Assembly (NCBI GenBank): GCA_030490835.1
Contig: CM059974.1
Coordinates: 627,501-691,500, forward strand
Length of the DNA: 64,000 nucleotides
Source of the DNA: Annona cherimola
Lineage: Eukaryota > Streptophyta > Magnoliopsida > Magnoliales > Annonaceae
Direction of reading: 5' to 3'
The position numbers and the translations under genes are program-made. The notes beneath the pieces are model-generated. The model did not search any database, was not told the DNA's origin, and saw nothing but the letters and a program-made list of their open reading frames with translations. This document shows, piece by piece, positions 1 through 11,071 of this stretch (its first letter is position 1; each line of letters starts with the position of its first letter).

Positions 1-575
1 GGTATCGGACCGGTTTCGGGATAGCGGGTCGAGTAAAAAATACGGGTCAAATAAAATAATTTTCAGAATTTATATACATATCAAATATAAGTATACATCT
101 ATACTAAATTTAAATATTATATGTTTCAATATTTCACTAATTATTAAAAAACATAATTAAGAAAACAAAATATTTGAAAATATAGTATAAATTTATTAAA
201 ATATGTTAATATACAATTACACATAAGAGTTATATATGTACACATTTTTTTATTGATTCTTATATTGCTTTTTGAATAAATTGATTCTTCTATTGTTGAT
301 AGAGTTGATTATAAAAAAAGTGAGAAATTTGAAAGAAAATAATAATAATATTTAAATATAGACTTATAATTTTTAATAAATTTATATATGCGATGCGGGT
401 CGGACTCTTCGGGTTGGAACATGGTCGACCCACCCCGACCCTATTTTTAAATTCGGGTCAAAATTTTTTACCCATCCCTATACTGAGTAAAAAATATATT
501 AGTTTTACCTGGCCAAAAACGGGTCGGGGGTCAAAGTCGGGTCACGGGTAGACCCGCGCCCAATTCCCACCCCTA
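1..575. mobile_element. Non-autonomous hAT-like element, copy 1 (left end outside window)
   Basis: The sequence from base 1 is closely similar to 21127-21653 along its whole length and ends at 575 with ATTCCCACCCCTA, the terminal inverted repeat also seen at 21653 and 37671. The left terminus lies before base 1, so its target duplication cannot be checked. The interior is AT-rich and non-coding. The subterminal GGGTCGG/CCGACCC motifs at both sides are typical of hAT ends. Confidence 0.7.
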
Positions 576-1460
576 CCTATATGACAAGATAGGTTCTAAA
601 TAAAAAAAATACCCAACTCAATTATGATATGGTGGATTCCAAAGTATGGATACTCGAAACCGACCTAAATTACTAATAAAGGAAAGATCCATCATGGTTG
701 GACGCAGTTAGGCCCCAACTGTGACCGGCACAAAATCATTTTTCTTTATTTTTTATTTTTTACAAACATGTTAAGTTGTGTGTGTTTAATTTATAAATCA
801 AATTTTAGTATTTTTGATGTGTTTATATATTTTTTTAAACACAATGTCATTGTTACAATTTTTGAGAACCTAACTTAACATATTATAAAAAATAAAAATA
901 AGAAAAATATAATTTTAGGTCAGACTCAATAGGGGCCCACCTACATTCAAGTGCAGCAGATCAGCCCTCTTAGTAATATACATTCAAGATGTATTAAATG
1001 AAATATCCTTTATATTAAAAAATATAAATATATTTTTAAAATATGTAGAAATTTGTTTAATTTATTTATTATTTAGTAAATTTAACAAATATATTTTAAA
1101 TTTCATATCATTGTCGCCTTGATTACAAGTTTTAAGTAAGAACTATAATAAAATTATAAATTTTGATATAGGAATTAAATACACTTGAATATTTTTAACA
1201 CAAACAAAAAATATATACATATATTCGAAAATTAGTAAATTTTGGATAGGAATTAAATACACTTGAAATTTCTTAACTCAGATAAAATGTATGTACACAT
1301 AATCAAAAATGATAAATTTTGGCATAAGAATTAAATACGCTTGAAAAAAATATATTTTATATAAAAATTTTAAAATAGGCGCGTCAGCCTAAGTTAACAA
1401 AATCATAACCAAGAAGGATGCATATGTTTGTTTAATATACAAATTAATTTTCATTTATGT
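576..1460. other. AT-rich spacer
   Basis: No coding signal is seen. It contains one foldback element (708-939, listed separately). A phrase around 'ggaattaaatacacttgaa' recurs about every 90-105 bp from 1169 to 1345 as three diverged tandem units. Confidence 0.5.
708..939. repeat. Foldback (long inverted repeat) MITE, family B, copy 1
   Basis: The two halves are imperfect reverse complements. The ends are AGGCCCCAACTGTGACC on the left and GGTCAGACTCAATAGGGGCCC on the right, and the interior contains the family motif 'acatgttaa...taaatcaaatttt'. It is non-coding. The same architecture recurs at 10757, 12394, 20940, 28438, 30325, 35530, 42753, 60027 and 60860. Confidence 0.55.
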
Positions 1461-2720
1461 TATGAAGTTCATTAATATGATTCAGGTCATTTATTTAAAT
1501 TTCATGACTGTTTTCAGATATTCTTTAAAATCATCATCCGGATTGCATACAATTTTTTTTTTAACGGTATGGTGTGAACTTTTACTTTTTCAGTTTCTTT
1601 TCTTTTCTATCTCTATTTTTACTTTTTTCCAGCTTTTTTGTTCGTTTTTTTTTTTTTTTTTTTTTTTTTTTTGGGTTTCCTATAAAGAAGCAAAGAAAAG
1701 CGACGTGTCACTTGGTGTCACGCGTGCGGAGCACCCACAAAGAACACGGGCAACCAGCAACACGCGCGCGGTGGCAGGGAAGGGCCTCTCGTGTACGACT
1801 TCACTTCCACCAGGCGCGGTGGGTCTCAGAATCTGATGCGCGCGCGTGTGCTGCCATCAGACGACTGGCGAGTCGTGGTCTGGATAGATTGGCGGGAAGG
1901 ATGGAAGTTGGAAGTGGGGCGCGGAATGCGAAAGATGTCGTGTGTGCGGTACAACCGTACAACTGTTTCTTACAAAGAAAAGATGAATTAGGACAAGAAT
2001 GAGTTGTTAACTTGTTATATATTGAAAATAAGAAATAAATTGTATGAATTTTTCTTTTAAATAAGAAACCTCCTGACTTTCACACCTCTTTCCATCCTCG
2101 AGACACATGCCGACTGTTGTTTCGAGACGGCCAAACGGCAGGCTATGGTGTGCGTTCATAACAGCTTACAACACAACTGTTTTTGATTTTCGCCGTATCA
2201 CAGAGAAATCTGGTGTGGGTTTTTATAACCGGTTACATGCACGTCACATTCCATAGCTTTTTGCCCTCGAGAACAAGACGCTGGTAGTTTCGAGATGGCC
2301 AACGGAGGCTCTGGTGTGCGTTCATAACCGGTTACAACACAGCTGTTTTGCCTTCTTTTGCGGCAATCAACGGAGAGAAATCGGGTGCAAATTTTAAGAA
2401 CTAAATGGAAGCGACAAGTTGAACTGGGAACTACTCATATCGTATTCATATCACGGTTTATTAGTTTTTAAGGCTCAATTTTGACTCAACAGCGTTTAAA
2501 ACCGAAAAAACCGAGAACGGCTCATCCTATTCGTGAGTTGGTTTTCGAGAGAGAGAGAGAGGGGAGGCTCATGTAGCCGTTTTCTGATTTTCCCTGTGTC
2601 ATTTGGAGACGGGCGATGAGGACGGAGTCCATGGACTGCTGCTATGCCAACTTTCAAAGCTTTGATTTTGTCTTGAGATCCTGCAATTTGCACTGCTGAT
2701 TATTCAAGCCGTAGCCTCTT
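1461..2720. other. Non-coding segment of higher GC with a diverged tandem duplication
   Basis: From about 1690 the base composition rises well above that of the flanks. Open frames over 1462-2002 run through a T-tract and look fortuitous. The segment holds two diverged tandem copies of about 169 bp (see 2096-2433). No domain or splice pattern supports a gene; it may be the relic of a promoter or 5' region of a lost gene, but that is inference. Confidence 0.4.
2096..2433. repeat. Diverged tandem duplication, unit about 169 bp
   Basis: CCTCGAG at 2096 and again at 2265 begins two units. Both units continue with 'tttcgaga.ggccaa', a shared 'ggtgtgcgttcataac', 'ttacaacaca.ctgtttt' and 'gagaaatc.ggtg'. 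The units differ by many substitutions and small gaps, so the duplication is old. Confidence 0.65.
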
Positions 2721-3896
2721 CTTGCTGTCTTCCACATTTTCTTTTTGGGAGCTAACTGGTGGCGCATCTTTCTCAGCCGCTTAGCCCCTTAATAATAATA
2801 ATAATCATCATCATAATATACTCATTATGCTTTATACTAATTTTGAATATATTCATTACGTTTTTTAAATTCAAAACATACTAAAATGTTGTGTATATCC
2901 ATCCCGTCATGGACGGTATAGGTTGCCTTTAGCAAAGAAATGAAATTACTAAAATGCCTACATAAATAACTATACACTTGTAATCATCAGCAATGAGAAT
3001 TTCCGAACAAGAATGACTTCTTCATGCCCACGGCGGACTTCGCGCTAAAGATGACATCCAATGTATTATGTTATTTTGCGATAAGGGTATTTTAGATATT
3101 ATAAAAAAAAAATTCAACCTGTAATTCAATGGACGTTTCTATTGGTAATTTATTCCGATAACTTTTAAGCAAGAATGCAATTATACTGTTGTCAATTATC
3201 ATAGCAAGTCATTGAAGATTTATTGGAAAATTAACAGTAATTTCGACCATCATGATTGTCAACAATGAAAGCACTGTATTTTTTTTTTTTTGTAAATTTA
3301 CGTTTACTGTTCTTAAAAAGGATAATGATCCTGTCGGCCTGGGCACATTTAAATATTTTATTTTATTTTTATGAAATTTAGATTCAAGGGTATCTAATTC
3401 ATATTAAATTTGCAATTTTAGAACATGTGTTATATTTTTCAAATTTCAAATTCTAACAACTTTTGGGGATAAATTTTTTTTAAGGCAATATGACTTTTGA
3501 AATTCAGAAAAAATATTTACATATATCCAAAATTTGTATAAATTTGATAAGTGAATTAAATATATCCGAGCACATAAATTAGATATACTGGGGTTATTTT
3601 CATTAAAAAAAAAAAACAAAGAATCTATCCGCTATCGTTATAACAGTATCATACTCCCTTAATATATAAGTATGAAGTTAACTAATTATGCGTTAAATAT
3701 CTAACACCTAAAATATCAAGCATGATAGTTTTATAAAATATTTATATTTATAATCCATCCTCGGAGTGAATTTAAAAATCATCCAAAAAATGGTATCTAC
3801 TTATAGATTTTTTGCTAATGTTTTTAAAATGTTGGAAATTTTGCAATTAGAATAAAAGATATAGATAATGGATAATAATTCAATACTTACTTCAGG
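2721..3896. other. AT-rich spacer, no gene seen
   Basis: Only short trinucleotide runs (AAT/ATC near 2790-2815) and T/A tracts are visible. There is no reading frame, RNA gene or well-bounded transposon that I can support. Confidence 0.5.
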
Positions 3897-4440
3897 TAGT
3901 GGTGTTAACGGATCGGGTTGGACGAGTTAGAGTTCAATCATAATCCTAATTTATTTAAAATATCTCAACCTTAATCCGTTTATTTACACATTTAAAAAAT
4001 CTTAACCTTAATTCATTTACAATCCATTTAATAAATAAGTTGACGTGTTGTTAATGGGTTATATAGCTCCGGTCTAGACTATCTCCAAGAGAGAGATAAG
4101 AGGGTATTTTTGGGAGAAGGAAAATAGCAATAGGGAAGTAATAAGAAAATAAAATTACGACAATAGTGTAAAAATGAAAATTACGTGATGGGAGGAAGAT
4201 TTAGTATGGAAAAATAACTAAGGTATTTACATTTATATATAAAAAAATTTAATAAGTTAAATGAGTTAAATAGATTACTAAATGGATTGACGGATTATAA
4301 AATTCTAACTTTAATTTGTTTATTTAATTAAACAGTTGAACGAGTTGGCAGATCACAATTCATTTATTCAAAAATCTCGACCTAAACTCATTTATAAACG
4401 GGTTAGACGAACGAGTTAACCATGACCATTAACACCCTTA
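3897..4440. mobile_element. Non-autonomous hAT element with 8-bp target duplication ACTTCAGG
   Basis: The ends are TAGTGGTGTTAACGG (left) and CATTAACACCCTTA (right), an inverted pair. ACTTCAGG lies directly before (3889-3896) and directly after (4441-4448), a perfect 8-bp target-site duplication, which is the hAT hallmark. The 544-bp body has many subterminal 'aacgagtta/taactcgtt' and 'tcatttat' repeats and no transposase frame. It is related by its ends to the larger element at 35995-37151. Confidence 0.85.
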
Positions 4441-4448
4441 ACTTCAGG

Positions 4449-5683
4449 CATAGAAGCTCTATGCTTATCCTATAATTTTTAAAATTTTAATTGTTATATA
4501 TTTACTTTAAAATATGCTATTTTTTACAATATATGAATTTGTAATAAAAAAAATTGTTTTTAATAGTATGATAAAAACAAGATGAGTTAAATACGATAAG
4601 TGGTGTAGATTTAAAAAATGTAGCAAATCCTAAACATACTCACTGCAAAAATTTTCCTTTCTATTGATAACTTTTACGAAATGTCCAAAATGCAAAATGC
4701 CTAGCACATTCCCGTGGGGACAAGCCTCATCATCTTCTCCCAAAAATAATCTCAGCCCATCGAATCCCTATTGATGTGCTGCCGTCTCCCTTTAGTGTTT
4801 AATATGGGCCTGTTCAAAATTAATTTGGATGAGATAAGGATGAAACTTTTTATTTTTCTAAAGAAATAATAATATACTTTGGCAACATCATTGGAACTTA
4901 GCGTTATTTTGTAATTTGTAGTCCGGCCGATCGTGGTATTGATCCGCTAACAGTTCAAGCACGCATCGACAAAGTATCCATCCATTGATAATTCGGTCGT
5001 CGTGTGAATTTAGAATATATATTTCGTATGGCTGTTTTTTTTTTTTTTTTTGATTGGCATATTTTTTACATACATCTCAATATGTATTACACTGAAAGTT
5101 CTGAGACATTCTTACAAATCTGGAGATACTACTCCACCAAATAATCAGGAAGACACAGCTGTTTGAATCTACAGCCAAAGACGACTTTTACCAAACATGA
5201 CGAAGATTTCCTACTTATACGTCATAGTCTACCTTTTAATCTTTTATACATACTTTGAGAATTGGATGGCGTTAAATTTGGACTGCTTTAATCAATAACC
5301 TTGAAAGATTTAATTTTTTTTTTCACATAATTATCTGTATTTGTGGTTGGCATTGTTTTTCATTCATTGGAGAAATGTTCCATTTTGTGAACATTACCTA
5401 TTAATATCGTACTTGTCCACGGGGTGAATTAGAAAACACAAGCTATATATTGTTTAGAGAAGTGTGGATGAAACGAAATTTCGGAGGATGGAAGTGAACA
5501 AGAGGCCTTGGATGAGTTGGAATAATGTTGGGGTGGAATCCACAAATCCTATTGCAGCAGCTTCTGTTTTTGGACCAAATCTTCTTTCTTTTTTTCTTTT
5601 TATTATTTATTGGGATATTATCCCGTACATTCCGTCTGCACCAAAATAAGCGTGCGGACGGTCCATCTAGTAGTCTATCTCGG
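4449..5683. other. AT-rich spacer, no gene seen
   Basis: It contains T-tracts (5035-5051) and short fortuitous frames, for example 5464-5649, that show no domain, codon bias or splice context. Confidence 0.45.
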
Positions 5684-6245
5684 CTATATATATAAACGCT
5701 ATTTTATTACGTTGAATTTGTATCATTTTCAGTTGGGGTCCATACACATATCTAATTTGGATGAAAATTGATATAGTAATGGAATACATTATTCTAAATA
5801 TAATGAGTTGAGTAGATTATAATTTTATGATCATATGAGACCCATTTTGACACAACTGTACCGCTGTTATGGTACAGTTGCGCTGCACTATATGAGAGCT
5901 ATTCCAGTGCAGTTACAGAACAACCCTATAGTTGCCCAAAAATGGGCCCCACTCATATTAAAATACAATGAAACTTTATATAATCATTTATCTATGTATA
6001 AATCATACTTTAGACAGTTTAGATGTTGAAACAATCACTTTAAAATTGTTATTTACACCAAACTATTTTATTACGTTGAATTTGTACCATTTTTAGACGG
6101 GGTCCGTACACACATCCGATTATGATGAAAATTAATATGGTAATAAAATATATTATTTTAAACATAATGGACGGAATAAATTTTGATTTTATCATCATGT
6201 GGAACCTATTTCAGCGCAGTGCAGTGACACTGCATCTAAATATTT
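5684..6245. repeat. Cluster of family C MITE arms (two incomplete copies)
   Basis: Two arms beginning 'tattttattacgttgaatttgt' (5700 and 6062) run through 'gatgaaaatt', a 'tacattattcta'-type block and the palindromic 'cggtgcag' tip. A central inverted arm with 'gttgcccaaaaatgggcccc' lies between them. They match the complete copy at 6263-6617. The order and polarity suggest one copy nested in or abutting another. The short frame 5835-6029 is spurious. Confidence 0.65.
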
Positions 6246-6262
6246 CTCTCTCTATATATATA

Positions 6263-6617
6263 TGAGATATATTCCGGTGCAGCATCGCTGAAATGGGCCC
6301 CACATGATCATGAAATCATGATCTACTCCATCCATTGTATTTAGAATAATGTATTCTATTACCATACCAATTTTCATCCCAATCAGATACTTTAAAGTTA
6401 TTATTTACATCAAACTATTTTATTACGTTGGATTTGTACCATTTTCAAATGGGGGCCATATACATATCTGATTGGGATGAAAATTGGTATGGTAATAGAA
6501 TACATTATTCTAAATATAATGGGTGGAGTAGATCATGATTTCATGATCATGTGGGGCCCATTTTTGGGCAACTGCACCGCTATTCCGGTGCAGTACGCTG
6601 CACCGGAACAGCTCTCA
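6263..6617. mobile_element. Family C MITE, complete copy bounded by (TA)n on both sides
   Basis: The ends are TGAGATATATTCCGGTGCAG and CTGCACCGGAACAGCTCTCA, which are inverted. The inversion continues inward for well over 100 bp through GGGCCCCACATGATCATGA and its mirror GATCATGTGGGGCCCA, with a mid-point at about 6410. (TA)n lies at 6253-6262 and 6618-6635 and nothing else separates the element from it, so insertion into a TA microsatellite is likely, as described for rice Micron MITEs. It has no coding capacity. Confidence 0.8.
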
Positions 6618-6639
6618 TATATATATATATATATAGTCT

Positions 6640-7818
6640 AGCTTTTATACATCCGAATGTCCTAATTCACTTTGGTACTTCCGTCTAGTTTAGGTCATAT
6701 TTTGATGACTGTGTTAAATCTAATCCATCTATTGTATTTAGCACTTCTTATTTTATTTAGATACCAAAAATCATATCAATTGGGTGTATGTGTATGTCAA
6801 ATCTTCTAAAAATGTATAAAAGTGTACACAAATTTAGAAAATCACTTAAATCCATATATCAAAGTTATAGAATATTGTAAAATTCTATAGAATTATTAAT
6901 CTAAGTAAGATGAATATTGTAAATGGTTTGGATATTAAATTGAAATCTCATAAGTTCTTATAATATACAAATTATTTTTAATGGATTTAGAGTCACTCTC
7001 AAGTGATTTGTTAATTTTGAGAATGATGCACGCTATGAGCTGTTTTCGAGTAGCTAAAACGGCAAAAGCATATAAGCAGATGGAAGACTGAAGAAGCAGC
7101 CGTCAAATGAGTTGTGACTACGTTGGTTTTTGCTAGTTATTTGGATGAGACAGCGGGTGGGACCAATTTTCATGTTCCAGCCAACGGTCCAAATGATTTA
7201 AAAACTGTTTCTGTTAAATGGACTTGGGTGCAACCGGCCGATTCGGAACATGCAAGGCACCTTCGTCTCCTGCTTCCATCTCTCTATAGTCCATCTTTCT
7301 TACGTTTTCGTATCGAACCTACGGATGTCTGTCACCGTAAGGGCCACGACCTGTTCTAACTTCTAATGTGTTTCCGGCTTACCTACCTTAGTGTTCTGCT
7401 CATTCCCACAACTAAGCTTAATTATGACTGTCCTAATTATGCTGCTTAATTCTGGTAGCTAGAAGAGCTTCCTGTTCGTCTTCTAAAAGATCCCTACACA
7501 TCTATCAAATGCCTTTTTCGACTTAAAAATTCATTGCTATCTTTATAATTGATATGCGGTTTGATTTCACGGGTTCAAGTGCTAAACCCCTTCTTTCTTT
7601 TGTAGCTCTATACAAGCCATGCCCATTTTAATAAATCCAACCCACCTTTTATGTTTAGTATTATTTATTTATTTAACATATCAAACTTATATTGTTTGAA
7701 AACTTTGCTGGGCCTAATAATTTACCACTGTTGCTCTAAATTTTCAAATTTTATTATTTATATTTTAAATTTTTTCTCACAGTATGTTATATTTATAAGT
7801 TTGCTAATTGCAAATTAA
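6640..7818. other. Spacer without a recognised gene
   Basis: AT-rich, with a moderately GC-richer stretch at 7020-7560. The frame 7114-7359 lacks an ATG at its start, has no recognisable motif and no splice context; I do not call it a gene. Confidence 0.4.
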
Positions 7819-8041
7819 GGGTCCATTTGATATGAGATTTAAAATTTTAAAAAAAACAATGTAATGAGATAAGGGAAATAATCAGGAGTTAAAATAATAA
7901 AGATAAAATAGATAAGTTAAGTTAATTGCAGATGTAAAAATGACTGAAATATAATAATAAAAAGTAGTATATTTAGTTAGTTAAGATGTTAAATTATATT
8001 AAAAGATGTGTATGAAAAGTTGAGATTTTTTTGATGGATCC
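7819..8041. mobile_element. Tourist-like MITE with TAA target duplication
   Basis: The left end GGGTCCATTTGATATGAGAT pairs with the right end ATCTC-like 'gagatttttttgatggatcc'. TAA flanks both sides (7816-7818 and 8042-8044), the duplication expected of PIF/Harbinger elements. It is 223 bp and non-coding. Confidence 0.75.
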
Positions 8042-8291
8042 TAAATTATGTTCTGCAAATTATAATTTTAAGTTTATGTTTTTGCAGAATAAGTAACATA
8101 TATAACAACAAGGTCTATTTTGCAACAAATAAAAACTTATAAATTTAATTTTGCAAATTTCAAACCACAAGAGTTGTTTATATATGGGTAGAGTTTAAAA
8201 AATAACCTGGAGCTCTTACGCTACCTTGGTAAGTATAAAAGTTAGAAAAAATTTCAAATATACACTTGAGTTTTCGAACATAATTTCTTAT

Positions 8292-8614
8292 GGGTGTGTT
8301 TGGTAACATGTGAAAGTTGTTAAGTTAAAACTTTTCAATCTAAAACTTTTCACTCTCTACAACTACCATATTTTTTAATAATTTCTTCACATTTTTCTAT
8401 ACAACTACCATATTTTTTAATAATTTCTTCACATTTTTCTATACAACTACCATACTTTTCAATCATTTCTACACAACTATCAACACAACTAACCTATCTA
8501 TTTCAACTTTATCCTATTTATTCCTCATCATTACCTCTATCATATCACATCATTTGATAACTTCTACTCCCTACAACTTTTCATCAAAAGTTTTATCTAT
8601 TTCCAAACACACCC
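8292..8614. mobile_element. Tourist-like MITE, family A, copy 1 (TAT duplication)
   Basis: The ends are GGGTGTGTTTGG and CCAAACACACCC, a perfect 12-bp inverted repeat. TAT lies on both sides (8289-8291 and 8615-8617). The interior contains an expansion: a 42-bp unit starting 'acaactaccatattttttaa' at 8359, 8401 and (diverged) 8443. That expansion is why this copy, at 323 bp, is longer than the others (281-292 bp). Confidence 0.85.
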
Positions 8615-8724
8615 TATATATTCCTGTATTTCAATCACTCTTTTCGTACCCATAATAATGAGAACCTGCTAAAAGCATATATCAAAAGAGTCATATCTAC
8701 CTTTTGACTTATGAGTGCTGATTT

Positions 8725-10750
8725 TATGCAATGCATCCACGTATTCGCTAATTTATGATTTTCGCATCCTCTCCATCGATTTTTAAAAAGTCAGCTGAGC
8801 CGTTGGATGTGAATTTAATTCTACTCAGGAAAAAGTACAAGACACGTACTGATGGTAAACGACTGCAACAAATTAAAGCCAGGAGAGAAACAAAAAATCA
8901 CCCGAATTTTTCCGTGGCAGGGTTGGAATCGCTGTAAGGAGAGACGAGCCTAGCAAGAACTCCTGCATTGGGACTCTCTTATAAGGAAGCTTGGAACAGT
9001 GTTCCCAAAGCTGCTCTCTTGGAAATTCACCGACGTGATTAGGATAATTCCAATCCTAGGATGAAATTCCTCTACTTTTTTAATTGGTTATGAAATATTT
9101 TTTAGATTCTAATTTCTCGATTCCCATTAAACGTTGATTCCTCATCACTTGATCTTCTCGTCCACCACCAATTCCTGATTTCGAATAGTCATGCAGTGAT
9201 TGATTTTCTAAGCATAAGTAGAATTTCAATTATCCCACTGATGGGATGTATTCCGTAATAGGACTCCACTTCAATCACACAAAAACTAATCTTGGAAGCA
9301 AAAAATTATATGATTTTCATTAAGGGATATCAAGCCAAAATTACAAATGGATTGATGGCTGAAACTGCAAATAAAATAAAAAAAGATCAGGCGGAAGCAA
9401 GCAACCTCGGAACAAATGCAAATGCCTGCATTTCTCAATGGCGACTAGTTGCTAGTCTCAAAGCTAAGCAAGAAAGCAACAGAAGCTGCTAATGTCACAT
9501 GGGGCATCATTGGTCCATTGCTACTAACGAGCTAGAAAGGAACCAGCTAAAGACGACACTGACGGCATGTGGGTGGTGATGGGCGGCAAAAGCGGCTATG
9601 CATACCATGTGGCTGGAGTTGGAGACAATGGCAAAATCTATAACGCCGTAGCAGCTAAAACCCAATCTGAAGGTGGCCAAGCCCAAAGCAAAAGAAGCAC
9701 GCATGGATGAGACAGTGGCAGCACTGAAAGCATCTGCTCTGGCGACGCACATCAACAACATCAAAAGGTTCTTGGCCAACTAGCAGGACGGCTGAGGAAG
9801 GAAGAAGAACTGAGCTACTTACATTAAAATCTATGGTGATCCAAGTACATTGAAACAGAGCATTTAAAAAAAGAAGAACGCAGGAAAAAGAGCCGAATAC
9901 ACCGCTCCTCCCAATCTGCCTGCACCACCTTCCCCTTTTGGTCGTTATCAACAACATATCATAAATAATCCTCATGAGCAGCATCTCAATCATCTCACTC
10001 CTCCCAATCCACAACGCCACCTTCCCCCTTTTGTTCGTTACCAACAATGGGTATGTTTAGGAATGAATAAAACTTTTGATGAAAAGTTGTAGAGATGAGA
10101 AGTTGTCAAATGATGTGATATGATAGGGGTAATGATGAGGAATAAATAGGATAAAGTTGAAATAGATAGGTTAGTTGTGTTGGTAGTTGTGTAGAAATGA
10201 TTGAAAAGTAGGGTAGTTGTATAGAAAAATGTGAAGAAATGATTAAAAAATAAGATAATTGTGGAGAGTGAAAAGTTTTAGATTGAAAAATTTTAACTTT
10301 ACAACTTCTTGTTGTTATCAAACACACCTAATATATCATCAATATTCCTCATGTGTAGCATCTCAATCATTCCATTCCTCCCAATCCACCTGCACTGCTT
10401 TCTCTTGTTTGATCGTGTAGCTCTCAGAAGACTATCCTTTCAACTTCCAGTGACCTTCATGCCTCATCCTTCCTCTTTCGCCACCATGTTATCGTCATTT
10501 GCATTTTCTTATCTGCTCCTTCCTCCATATTCTCCTTCCGAGTAGTTGTTCCGGCAACAGTAGCCTCCTTCGGTGCCTTTTCCCTTCGAGAAGCAGCAGT
10601 GGGGTAGTCGTTTAATGTACATGTCACCATCAGTACGGACCTTGCAGCTCTTTTCTAAGCAGCATTATCCAACGGCTCAACTCATCTTTTGAAAATCAAC
10701 GGAGAGGATGCGAAAATCGTAAATTAGCGAATATGCAATGCATCACATGA
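8725..10750. mobile_element. About 2-kb element with ~80-bp terminal inverted repeats, Pack-MULE-like
   Basis: 8725-8805 (tattcgctaatttatgattt, cgcatcctctcc, gagccgttggat) reappears inverted at 10670-10748. The interior (8810-10660) is less AT-rich than the flanks and contains unrelated low-copy-looking sequence, including short frames 9292-9492 (plus) and 9507-10047 (minus) with no recognised domain. A family A MITE (10049-10329) has landed inside it. Long inverted ends around foreign sequence are the form of Mutator-type Pack-MULEs. I could not define a 9-bp target duplication, so the class is inference. Confidence 0.55.
10049..10329. mobile_element. Tourist-like MITE, family A, copy 2 (AAT duplication)
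   Basis: Ends GGGTATGTTT and AAACACACCT. AAT lies on both sides (10046-10048 and 10330-10332). Its body is the reverse complement of the copy at 8292, including 'gatgtgatatgataggggta' and 'gtagttgtgtagaaatgatt'. It is inserted within the larger 8725-10750 element. Confidence 0.85.
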
Positions 10751-10756
10751 AATCTA

Positions 10757-11071
10757 GAACTAATTCAATGCACATGGGTGGAAAACTCTTTTTTTAATTT
10801 TTTTAAAAAAATTTCGCACAACTATTAGTTTAAGTGTATTTAACATGTGTATCAATTTTTATCAGTTTTGGAGATTTTTAATTTTTTTTGAATTTTTAAA
10901 AACTAGAGACATTTTACTGATTTTTAAAAATCCAAAAAATATACAAAAATTCTCAAAAATAGTAATAATTGATATACATGTTAAATATACCTAGTTTAAA
11001 AGTTGTGTGAAAAATGTTTCAAATTTTTTTTAAAAAATAGAGTTTTGCACCTGGGTGCATTGAATCAGTTC
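10757..11071. mobile_element. Foldback MITE, family B, copy 2
   Basis: GAACTAATTCAATGCAC at the left end matches inverted GTGCATTGAATCAGTTC at the right. The inversion extends through nearly the whole 315 bp, including 'agtgtatttaacatgtgtat' and its mirror 'atacatgttaaatatacct'. It is non-coding and would fold into one long hairpin. Confidence 0.75.

Noticed and set aside
1462..2002. Overlapping frames with long Phe runs
   Set aside because: They are produced by a T-tract at 1650-1672 and have no domain or splice support.
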